NCBI GenBank assembly: GCA_018677115.1
Contig: JAHHOC010000275.1
Location: 1 to 5,720, forward strand
Source: Arenicella sp.
Lineage (GTDB): Bacteria > Pseudomonadota > Gammaproteobacteria > Arenicellales > Arenicellaceae
Length of the DNA: 5,720 nt
Reading direction: 5' to 3'
Position 1 is the first letter of the stretch. Each line of letters starts with the position of its first letter. The position numbers were made by a program, and so were the translations under genes. Shown here piece by piece: positions 1-5,720 of the stretch. The notes under the pieces were generated by a model, which saw nothing but the letters and a program-made list of their open reading frames with translations, was not told where the DNA came from and ran no database searches.

Positions 1-574
1 GATCAAAATGATAATCCCAGACTTTCTCCAATAGCATGGTGCGGGTCACCACCTGGCCGCTGTGGCGCATCAGGTACTCCAAAAGGCGGAACTCGCGCGG
101 TTGCAGATCAATTTTCTTGTCATTTCGCCGCACCTCGCGCTTTAACAAATCCATCTCGAGATCTGCGACCTTCAAAACGGTGTCAGGCGATTCCGGCTCG
201 GCTCGTCGCACCAGCGCTTCTATTCTTGCCTGTAGCTCTGAAAAAGCAAACGGCTTCACCAGATAATCATCAGCGCCTGCCTTAAGCCCGACTACACGAT
301 CATCAACATCGCCCAGCGCACTGAGCATGAGAATGGGCGTACGGTTGCCGCTACCACGCAGTGTACGGGTCATGGTGACTCCGTCTACCTTGGGGAGCAT
401 GCGGTCAGCTATGATGACTTGATAATCTGAAGAATCTGCCATCAGCAATCCCTCGCGACCATCGGCAGCATGATCAGCAATATGACCACATTCCGTCAGT
501 CCTTTAACTATGTACGCCGCTGTTTCTTTGTCGTCCTCGACAACCAGAACCCGAATCATGTTTTTTTTACTCAT
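1..574 (-). CDS. OmpR-family two-component response regulator, 3' end cut by window
   Basis: This is a DNA-binding response regulator. 191 codons are visible; the family is usually about 225-235 residues, so roughly 35-40 C-terminal residues lie outside. The receiver domain spans about residues 7-122: acidic pair D14-D15, phosphoacceptor D57 in ADRMLP, switch serine S85 in LMLSALG, and K107 in VKPF. The winged-helix domain begins near residue 133, with LQPREFRLLEYL (157-168) and the start of the recognition region at VWDYHFD (185-191). The start ATG at 572-574 is chosen because a weak GGGAAA lies upstream; a second in-frame ATG at 557-559 has no Shine-Dalgarno sequence. The gene begins 42 bases after the HtrA protease, so the two are probably cotranscribed, and a sensor kinase gene is expected just past the left edge. 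The signal sensed is unknown; envelope stress is an inference from the protease neighbour. Confidence 0.95.
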   Translation of the reverse strand, partial: MSKKNMIRVLVVEDDKETAAYIVKGLTECGHIADHAADGREGLLMADSSDYQVIIADRMLPKVDGVTMTRTLRGSGNRTPILMLSALGDVDDRVVGLKAGADDYLVKPFAFSELQARIEALVRRAEPESPDTVLKVADLEMDLLKREVRRNDKKIDLQPREFRLLEYLMRHSGQVVTRTMLLEKVWDYHFD

Positions 575-616
575 TGATTATTTCCCGCTATTTTACGCTA
601 AACACTACCTGCAGGC

Positions 617-2170
617 TTATTCGTCGTCTAAATTAAACACGATAAAACGACTGCCATTACCGCGTTGCAATAATATGTTTATTTTGCTGCGGTCCTGCTT
701 CCTGGCTTCGGTGATTTGTTCTACAACCTGTGCCGGTTTACTGACTTCAACATTGTTTACTGAAGTGAGAACATCACCAGCACGCAGGCCATTGCGTGCT
801 GCGAGACCTCCCCGTCTAACACTTTCTACGCCCACACCCTCGATACCTTCCTGTAGATTATAACGTTCAGCAAATTCATCCGTCAGTTCGGTGAGCACGG
901 CTCCCAATTCATCCGCCTCAGTAGGTTTGCTGTCATCGCTTCTTGAAGGCGAAGCTGTGGCACCCAAGGTCTCCGGATAACGCGCCGTTTTGACCGTTAA
1001 TACCTTCTCTTTACCGTTTCGCCATACTACTAGCTTTGACCGCTTACCGACAGGTGACTGGGCGACTATGCGCGGAAGGTCACGCATTTCCTCAACTTTC
1101 TTGCCGTCAAAAGAAAGAATAATGTCGCCACTGCGGACACCTGCGCTATCGGCCGGCTCATTAGGTTCAACCCTTGAAACAAGCGCCCCATGGTCATTGT
1201 TACGGCCAAATCCTTCCGCCAGTTCGTCAGTCACTGCTTGAATCTGTACTCCGATCCAAGCACGTTCAACTTCTCCGGTTTCACGTAACTGAGTTATGAC
1301 GTTTTCAGCAATAGTAGAGGGAATTGAAAAACCGATTCCAACACTGCCACCGGTGGGCGAATAAATTGCTGTATTAATCCCGATCACCTCGCCACGCAAA
1401 TTAAATAGCGGTCCGCCTGAATTACCGCGATTAATAGCGGCATCTACCTGGATATAGTCATCGTAGGGACCTGAATTAATGTCCCGCCCGCGGGCTGAAA
1501 TAATACCGGTACTGGCTGATCCACCGAGACCAAACGGGTTACCGATAGCCAGCACCCAGTCACCTACACGCGCTTTGTCGGCGTCTCCCCATGCCACGTA
1601 AGGCATATCCTCTGCGTCCTGCAGCTTGAGTAGCGCAAGATCGGTCTTATCATCGCTTCCCTGAAGTTCTGCAACAAACTCCTCACCTTCAGTTGTTGTC
1701 ACAATTATCTCATCTGCATCCTTCACAACATGGTGATTGGTTACCACATAGCCGTCTTCAGAAATAATGAACCCTGAACCGATGCCCAGTGGTCGGCTGC
1801 GTTCGCGTTGTTGTGGCTGCTGCCTATCGCGAAATTGCTCGAAAAAATCCTCAAATGGAGAACCGGGAGGAAAATCAAACTGTGGCAAATTTTGCCTGCT
1901 GCTGACGGTTCCCCTGATTGCTACGTGCACTACCGCCGGGCTTACCTGCTCTACCAGGTCAGCAAATCCAGATGACGGCGCCCAGGGCTCGGAGCTCGTA
2001 TCTTGGTCTTCTGGGGTGCTCAGTAACACAGCTTTCTGTGCAGTAGCCTTTGGGCTTTCCAGTGAACCATCCGCGCTCACCTGAATTGAAATTACCACTA
2101 CCGCCGTGGCGATAATAACTGTGCCCCATTTCAGCACAGGAATTAACGCACTTGAAATCAATTTGCTCAT
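617..2170 (-). CDS. degP: Periplasmic HtrA-family serine endoprotease (DegP/DegQ/MucD type)
   Basis: This exported protease and chaperone degrades misfolded envelope proteins. At 517 residues it is complete and somewhat longer than E. coli DegP or Pseudomonas MucD (about 475). A hydrophobic N-terminus (about 8-30) ends at VSA-DG, a plausible signal peptidase site after residue 33; retention as a membrane anchor is possible. The trypsin-like domain has the full triad: H147 in TNHHVV, D177 in KTDLALL and S251 in GNSGGPL. A Gln/Arg-rich loop at about 115-127 matches the LA loop of this family. PDZ1 spans about 303-395, then a Ser/Asp-rich linker (about 398-420), then PDZ2 (about 420-512). TAGGAGA stands 5 bases before the ATG. 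The symbol is a family-level choice; degQ or mucD would also fit. No algU-muc genes are adjacent, so it is not in the Pseudomonas mucD setting. Confidence 0.97.
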   Translation of the reverse strand: MSKLISSALIPVLKWGTVIIATAVVVISIQVSADGSLESPKATAQKAVLLSTPEDQDTSSEPWAPSSGFADLVEQVSPAVVHVAIRGTVSSRQNLPQFDFPPGSPFEDFFEQFRDRQQPQQRERSRPLGIGSGFIISEDGYVVTNHHVVKDADEIIVTTTEGEEFVAELQGSDDKTDLALLKLQDAEDMPYVAWGDADKARVGDWVLAIGNPFGLGGSASTGIISARGRDINSGPYDDYIQVDAAINRGNSGGPLFNLRGEVIGINTAIYSPTGGSVGIGFSIPSTIAENVITQLRETGEVERAWIGVQIQAVTDELAEGFGRNNDHGALVSRVEPNEPADSAGVRSGDIILSFDGKKVEEMRDLPRIVAQSPVGKRSKLVVWRNGKEKVLTVKTARYPETLGATASPSRSDDSKPTEADELGAVLTELTDEFAERYNLQEGIEGVGVESVRRGGLAARNGLRAGDVLTSVNNVEVSKPAQVVEQITEARKQDRSKINILLQRGNGSRFIVFNLDDE

Positions 2171-2175
2171 TTAAT

Positions 2176-2182
2176 TCTCCTA
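2176..2182 (-). promoter_or_regulatory. Ribosome binding site of the HtrA protease gene
   Basis: On the minus strand TAGGAGA lies five bases before the ATG at 2168-2170. It is the clearest Shine-Dalgarno sequence in the window and fixes the protease start. Confidence 0.8.
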
Positions 2183-2197
2183 CTTAAGAATGTATGT

Positions 2198-2226
2198 ATT
2201 CTAGAACATTACTTTACTGACAGTTG
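2198..2226 (-). promoter_or_regulatory. Possible promoter of the HtrA protease gene (weak)
   Basis: On the minus strand TAGAAT (2198-2203) could serve as a -10 element, putting the transcript start about 20 bases before the ATG. No good sigma-70 -35 sits at the right distance. An alternative reading is an extracytoplasmic sigma-E-like pair, CAACTG (2221-2226) and TCTAG (2201-2205) separated by 15 bases. It only partly matches the GAACTT/TCTGA consensus and the spacing is one short. HtrA genes are often under sigma-E, which makes the idea reasonable but unproven. Confidence 0.25.
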
Positions 2227-2242
2227 AACCGTAAGTAATGTT
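2205..2242. repeat. 10-bp perfect inverted repeat upstream of the protease gene
   Basis: AACATTACTT (2205-2214) and its exact reverse complement AAGTAATGTT (2233-2242) are separated by 18 bases. With one bulged base the pairing extends to 12 bp (2205-2217 with 2231-2242). It lies 35-72 bases before the protease start codon, overlapping the most likely promoter position. An operator for a dimeric regulator is the likeliest role. It is AT-rich and lacks a following T-run on the minus strand, so it does not look like a terminator. Confidence 0.6.
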
Positions 2243-2260
2243 ACACAGATTTTGGGGACA

Positions 2261-2302
2261 ACTTGATTACCTTCAAGTGACAGGAGGGTTACCTTTTGGT
2301 AA
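2261..2302. promoter_or_regulatory. TTACCTT direct repeats 22 bp apart with embedded inverted repeats
   Basis: TTACCTT occurs at 2267-2273 and 2289-2295, starts exactly 22 bases apart (two helical turns), and TTACCT recurs at 2323-2328. The first copy starts in the loop of the inverted repeat ACTTGA/TCAAGT (2261-2266 and 2273-2278). The second overlaps TTACC-TTTT-GGTAA (2289-2302). OmpR-family regulators bind direct repeats in helical phase, and such a regulator is encoded just downstream of the protease, so autoregulation is plausible. No protein is shown to bind here. Confidence 0.35.
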
Positions 2303-2356
2303 TAGCCTGAATTTATTGACTTTTACCTGACTATCGTCCACTAAAACCGGGTTGGC

Positions 2357-3340
2357 TTAACGCATTGCCGCTTCCTTTACGAATTCCTGATATAGCTTAT
2401 CCTGTAAGCTTGTATCGTTGTGTGCAGCCAGTGCCTGATCGACCACATTGTGATTTAAATGCGGTGCAAACAGTTGGATAAACTCATACACATATTCCCT
2501 GATCACCGCGTTCTTGCGGATTGCCAGGCTGGTCACACTGGAGTCAAACAAATTACCGACGTCAAGCACTACCAGGTCACCGTCCTGCCGCGGATCGTAG
2601 GCCATGCGGGCACAGATACCAACACCCAAGCCATTGCGTACATAGGCTTTAATCACTTCAGCATCGGCCGCCGTCAACACCACATTAATATCCAGGTTCT
2701 GTTCCTTAAACGCTCTATTTATCACTGACCTGTCAGCAATGCCAAAGGTGTAGGTGATAATCGGGTATTTGGCGATCGACTGTAACGTCAGTGCCGATTC
2801 CTGCGCCAGTGGATGACCCTTAGGCACCATCAGGCAGCGGTTCCACCGGTAACAGGGCAGCAGGATCAAGTTATCAAATAATTCCAGTGCCTCGGTGGCG
2901 AATCCTATATCGGCTTTACCACTGTCGGTCAGGCTGGCAATCTGCTCCGGCGTGCCCTGGTTTATCTGCAACTGCACCTTGGGATAGCGCTTGCGGAATT
3001 CGTTTATCACCGGCGGCAGCACATAACGGGCCTGTGTATGCGTGGTAGCGATTGATAACATTCCGCAATCAGAGTGGCTGAAATCCTCCGCCAGTCGCTT
3101 GACGTTTTCGACTTCGTTAAGAATGGTCTCAAAACGCTCCACCAGACGAACGCCTTCCGGAGTCAATCCGCTAATGTGTTTTCCACTGCGCTCGAAAATA
3201 ATCAGTCCGAGCTCTTCCTCGAGACGCTTAATTTGGCTACTGACACCGGGCTGAGAGGTAAAAAGTTTTTCTGCGGCCGCGGTAACGTTCATGCCGTTCT
3301 TGATTACCTCGACGACATACTGCATTTGCCTGAGCTTCAT
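2357..3340 (-). CDS. cysB: CysB, LysR-type regulator of sulfur assimilation
   Basis: In E. coli and Salmonella, CysB activates cysteine biosynthesis and sulfate uptake genes, with N-acetylserine as inducer and sulfide or thiosulfate as anti-inducers. This 327-residue protein is full length (E. coli 324). It begins MKLRQMQYVVEV, with the LysR helix-turn-helix at about 17-40 (TSQPGVSSQIKRLE). The family hallmarks RSGKH (51-55), IATTHTQARY (97-106), FATEAL (147-152), LLPCYRWNR (160-168) and FAPHLN lie at nearly the same positions as in E. coli. Effector-pocket residues T100, T102, Q103 and T149 are kept. The segment after TYTFG reads IADRS where E. coli has FTGRS, so T202 and G203 are replaced by Ala and Asp. 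The ATG follows the upstream gene by 25 bases, with an AGGGA about 13 bases upstream as a weak ribosome site. Cbl is a less likely identity because overall similarity favours CysB. Confidence 0.95.
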   Translation of the reverse strand: MKLRQMQYVVEVIKNGMNVTAAAEKLFTSQPGVSSQIKRLEEELGLIIFERSGKHISGLTPEGVRLVERFETILNEVENVKRLAEDFSHSDCGMLSIATTHTQARYVLPPVINEFRKRYPKVQLQINQGTPEQIASLTDSGKADIGFATEALELFDNLILLPCYRWNRCLMVPKGHPLAQESALTLQSIAKYPIITYTFGIADRSVINRAFKEQNLDINVVLTAADAEVIKAYVRNGLGVGICARMAYDPRQDGDLVVLDVGNLFDSSVTSLAIRKNAVIREYVYEFIQLFAPHLNHNVVDQALAAHNDTSLQDKLYQEFVKEAAMR

Positions 3341-3365
3341 TTAATGCGCCATCCCTGAATGGCAA

Positions 3366-4328
3366 TCATGTAAAACAATGGTCCGGTATTGTATATTCGC
3401 TGTCCAGCGATCCATTCTGCTCAAACAGATCACAATTGGCCATGAAGTTCGCCGTGGTAACGGGCATCGGCACCCGCACACCAGCCAGATAGCTGACTAC
3501 ATCTCTGCCGGCACCCAGCAGGCGCATGCCATCCTCCCAATACCGCACATCGCCTTTTCCGGCCGCAAGACCCGATGGTTTAAAGCTTCCTAAAGCTTCT
3601 TTGGCTGCCACGTAGCGTGGCCAAACCTCATAGATGGCCTCATCTCGGCGCATGGTTTCGACTTCGGTTTTTGACGCTTCACGCAACTCATCCAGCAGCG
3701 GCAATACTTTTTCAAATCCGTCCACTTTACTGAATACGTCAATCATCCTATCAATCACGTCGTCGATGGCTTTAAAGGTTTGCGCCAGCTTAACGTAGCG
3801 ACTCTCAAAGAATTTGTCGATGGGCATTGAGAATGCCTTAAATGGTTCGCCCCAGAGCTCATCAACCCCTTCTTCCCCACTGAAGTGCTTGACTTGTTTA
3901 CCTAACTCAAGCGCCTCAATAAAACAGGCCTCGCACTGTTTCAACAACTCATTCGACTCATCAACATGAATGCCTTTTTCTTCCAAGTCGACCACATTGG
4001 TGAAGATATCCGTAGCCCTGTTAAACAATGAACCCGCCAGCATAGCGGCCTTAACACGCTTGCGAACCGGATCAACCTCAGTGTCATAATACTTGCGCGC
4101 GATCTCAAGTCGCCACCCGGGGGAATTGATTCCCTGCTCCGTATGATGAAACACGCGTCGACGCAACGAATATATCAACTCGCGTTTTTCTGCCATGGTG
4201 TTCGGGGGTGGTGCGTAATAGCGAATCCAATAGCCATCAATATAAATGCAAATTTTGCCGTCATGCTCGCGGATGGAGCCGTTATCGGGCAGGTTCTGGG
4301 CTGGCTTGGATTGCGGGGAAGGTATCAT
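3366..4328 (-). CDS. Uncharacterised 320-residue protein upstream of cysB
   Basis: I do not recognise this protein. It has no signal peptide or membrane segment and looks cytoplasmic. A short aromatic N-terminal segment (GKICIYIDGYWIRYY, 24-38) resembles a beta-hairpin and is followed by PPP. The rest is mostly predicted helix, rich in charged residues, notably about 45-145 and 172-250. Cysteines are few: C27, a C132-x-x-C135 pair, C299 and C318; the pair alone does not establish metal binding. The reading frame opens after an in-frame TAA only ten codons upstream, so the ATG at 4326-4328 is the natural start, although no Shine-Dalgarno sequence is visible. The TGA lies 25 bases before cysB, suggesting cotranscription and possibly a link to sulfur metabolism; that link is inferred from position only. 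Its length, coding-like composition and tight packing between genes argue that it is real. Confidence 0.85.
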   Translation of the reverse strand: MIPSPQSKPAQNLPDNGSIREHDGKICIYIDGYWIRYYAPPPNTMAEKRELIYSLRRRVFHHTEQGINSPGWRLEIARKYYDTEVDPVRKRVKAAMLAGSLFNRATDIFTNVVDLEEKGIHVDESNELLKQCEACFIEALELGKQVKHFSGEEGVDELWGEPFKAFSMPIDKFFESRYVKLAQTFKAIDDVIDRMIDVFSKVDGFEKVLPLLDELREASKTEVETMRRDEAIYEVWPRYVAAKEALGSFKPSGLAAGKGDVRYWEDGMRLLGAGRDVVSYLAGVRVPMPVTTANFMANCDLFEQNGSLDSEYTIPDHCFT

Positions 4329-4406
4329 GAACGGAATGGAAAATGGCCAGGCAAATTACTGATTGGGTAGATTAATTAAACAGTGATGCTCAGCATTGCT
4401 TGCTGG
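4329..4406. other. Intergenic gap between nqrM and the unknown gene
   Basis: This 78-base gap is AT-rich in its middle and includes the palindrome TTAATTAA (4372-4379). A small stem CAGCA/TGCTG with a five-base loop (4391-4405) lies right after the nqrM stop codon, but it is short and has no T-run. No convincing promoter or terminator was found, so whether the nqr transcript reads through into the unknown gene and cysB cannot be decided. Confidence 0.4.
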
Positions 4407-4625
4407 CTACCGGTCTACCACCTGACTGAGAGCTTTGCGCTGCGAACGGCGACGCCTGTTACATTGTTTTTTGCCTTCACAGATATCGCAGGCGCCCTTT
4501 AATCCATCAATATCATTGAGTCCACCACAGCTCCCCTTTATTGCACGGTTGTTAACAATCACGCCTACTGCCATCGCGGCAACGACCAGGGCGAAAATGG
4601 AAAACGTAATTATGAAAAGGCTCAT
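4407..4625 (-). CDS. nqrM: NqrM (DUF539), Na+-NQR maturation factor
   Basis: NqrM is a small membrane protein needed to mature the Na+-translocating NADH:quinone oxidoreductase, thought to deliver iron to the NqrD/NqrE site. The 72-residue product has one N-terminal membrane helix (about 3-26, FIITFSIFALVVAAMAVGVI). The family motif IKGSCGG (29-35) follows, with further cysteines at 46, 49 and 55: the four-cysteine pattern of the family. Cys33 is, as I recall, the residue found essential in the Vibrio protein. The tail after C55 is Arg/Lys-rich (RRRRSQRK) and somewhat long for the family. The start is the ATG at 4623-4625 (MSLFIITF), which matches the usual beginning of NqrM; a TTG two codons upstream is less likely. 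No clear Shine-Dalgarno sequence is present. It follows apbE by 70 bases, the usual order at the end of nqr operons. Confidence 0.94.
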   Translation of the reverse strand: MSLFIITFSIFALVVAAMAVGVIVNNRAIKGSCGGLNDIDGLKGACDICEGKKQCNRRRRSQRKALSQVVDR

Positions 4626-4695
4626 AGGCAACGGCGCTGATGGATAGGGCTATAGGCACGTACTTTAGTAACACCTTCCTCGATATGCAACATAA

Positions 4696-5720
4696 TTATT
4701 GCAGATTTGGCAGGAATTGCGGTGTGATAATCGTCTTGTATCCACCCGACGCTGCATCGCGGATTACAAAATATGCAGCCAGTTGGTTTTGCTGCGCGAA
4801 TTGCTGGGCTTTGTCTTCGCCCATCGCCATCATCGCTGTAGCCAGCGCATCTGCGGTGCTGGCTCGATCAGAAATTACGCTTACGAGGGCCAGTTGGTGG
4901 AGTGCCGGGCGCATCGTTGTCGGATCAATTGTATGCGAAAATTTCTCTCCGTCTATTAACAGAAAGCTTCGATAATCGCCTGAAGTCGCAATCGCCATAT
5001 TGTCCAACACAACAATACGGTCGACGCCTCCTAAAACTTCAGGTCGCTCAATGCCTACACGCCATAATTGTCCGTCTATGTTGCGACCTGCGGCACGCAG
5101 CTCGCCGCCAATGTCGACTAGAAAATTGCTAATACCCTGTCGCAGCAGATAAGCAGCGACCCGATCCACGGTATAACCCTTGGCAATCGCAGACAAGTCA
5201 ATCATTACCCCATCGTGGTCCTTGCTCAGATAGCGGTCATTCAATTGCAGCTTCTGATAACCGACGCTTTGTTGCAACGCCAACAACTGCTCCGGTGCGG
5301 GCTGCTTTTCGATTCGTCCGCCCGGGCCGAAGCCCCAGGCATTGACCAATTGGCCCACTGTCACATCAAAGTATCCATCACTTAGCACTGCGATTGATAA
5401 GGCCTCGGCTAACACTTGCGCAACTTCATCTGATATCTCAAATTCTTGCCCCGCCCGGGCGGCATTAAATTGACTGACCTCAGAATCATCGATATAGGTC
5501 GACATGCTTTGTTCAAGTGCCTGCATTGTGGCCTTGATGCGCTCAAACAGCAGGTCTGATTCCATCCCCGTGGGCAACACCACGGTAATGCGAAAGTCGG
5601 TGCCCATGAGCGGGCCGGAAAATGTCAGCGACTGCGCCTTGTTAGCGGGTGCACATGCTATTAACAGGCAACTCAGGAGCCCAACAAAAAACAGCGAGCA
5701 ATGCCCGCTGCTGTTAAAAG
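4696..5720 (-). CDS. apbE: ApbE, FAD:protein FMN transferase lipoprotein, 5' end cut by window
   Basis: ApbE cleaves FAD and links FMN to a threonine in target flavoproteins, here most likely NqrB and NqrC. The frame stays open to the right edge (first complete codon 5716-5718), so the true start is outside. The upstream part encodes a hydrophobic run and a lipobox LIAC, with the lipid-carrying cysteine at 5653-5655, so the mature protein is membrane-anchored in the periplasm. The Met at 5605-5607 belongs to the conserved GPLMGT motif and is not the start. Counting from it, family motifs are MSTY (35-38), FDVTVG (80-85) with NAWGFG (89-94), DLSAIAKGYTVD (137-148), VDIGGE (164-169), TSGDYRSF (208-215), HTIDP (225-229) and DRASTADALATA (247-258), the last including magnesium-binding residues. 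All key regions are present, so it should be active. Gene order predicts nqrF immediately upstream. Confidence 0.96.
   Translation of the reverse strand, partial: FNSSGHCSLFFVGLLSCLLIACAPANKAQSLTFSGPLMGTDFRITVVLPTGMESDLLFERIKATMQALEQSMSTYIDDSEVSQFNAARAGQEFEISDEVAQVLAEALSIAVLSDGYFDVTVGQLVNAWGFGPGGRIEKQPAPEQLLALQQSVGYQKLQLNDRYLSKDHDGVMIDLSAIAKGYTVDRVAAYLLRQGISNFLVDIGGELRAAGRNIDGQLWRVGIERPEVLGGVDRIVVLDNMAIATSGDYRSFLLIDGEKFSHTIDPTTMRPALHQLALVSVISDRASTADALATAMMAMGEDKAQQFAQQNQLAAYFVIRDAASGGYKTIITPQFLPNLQ

Noticed and set aside
510..863. Open frame of 117 codons on the plus strand
   Set aside because: It overlaps the well-supported regulator start and protease 3' end on the opposite strand, has no family features and no good ribosome site.
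1767..2084. Open frame of 105 codons on the plus strand
   Set aside because: It lies wholly antisense to the conserved protease gene; its Ser/Cys/Arg-rich composition is typical of a shadow frame.
617..2170. Protease as part of an algU-mucABCD stress operon
   Set aside because: The neighbours are cysB and a response regulator; no sigma factor or anti-sigma genes are present in the window.
2218..2283. TGACAG at 2218-2223 and 2278-2283, resembling Pho-box half sites
   Set aside because: The copies are 60 bases apart rather than the 11-base tandem spacing of a Pho box.
2312..2326. CpxR-like box (minus strand GTAAA-N5-ATAAA)
   Set aside because: One copy has a mismatch, it lies about 140 bases from the start codon, and AT-rich DNA gives such matches by chance.
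4391..4405. CAGCA/TGCTG hairpin after nqrM as a terminator
   Set aside because: The stem is only 5 bp and no T-run follows on the minus strand, so intrinsic termination is unlikely.
4629..4631. TTG as the start of nqrM
   Set aside because: The ATG two codons downstream gives the N-terminus expected for NqrM, and the TTG has no better ribosome site.
1..5720. CRISPR array, tRNA, insertion sequence or phage elements
   Set aside because: I saw no regularly spaced repeats, tRNA-like folds, transposase motifs or terminal inverted repeats.

Overview
The window holds six genes, all on the minus strand, so transcription runs from high to low coordinates: apbE (cut at the right edge), nqrM, an unrecognised 320-residue gene, cysB, a DegP/DegQ-type HtrA protease, and an OmpR-family response regulator (cut at the left edge). 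Coding density is high. The longest gene-free stretch is 186 bases, between cysB and the protease. I see no tRNA, rRNA, CRISPR array, insertion sequence or other mobile element.

The gene content points to a gammaproteobacterium, probably marine or sodium-dependent. CysB aligns almost residue for residue with the enterobacterial protein over its first 200 residues. The apbE-nqrM pair is the typical tail of the operon for the Na+-translocating NADH:quinone oxidoreductase (Na+-NQR). I cannot name a genus.

Right third (4407-5720): ApbE attaches FMN to the NqrB and NqrC subunits, and NqrM is needed for iron insertion into the same complex. The nqrABCDEF genes therefore probably lie just beyond the right edge. 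Middle (2357-4328): an uncharacterised, probably cytoplasmic and helical protein ends 25 bases before cysB, the LysR-type regulator of sulfur assimilation. The two are probably cotranscribed. CysB carries changes at positions near its effector pocket.

Left part (1-2356): a 186-base intergenic region with several inverted and direct repeats leads into an exported HtrA protease with two PDZ domains. A response regulator follows 42 bases later. Its sensor kinase is presumably beyond the left edge. This protease-regulator pair looks like a cell-envelope stress module. Both proteins resemble, from memory, the htrA-regulator-kinase cassette of alphaproteobacteria.

The strongest leads are the unknown cysB partner, the altered CysB pocket, and the repeat-rich control region in front of the protease. 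None of these amounts to a demonstrated new system.
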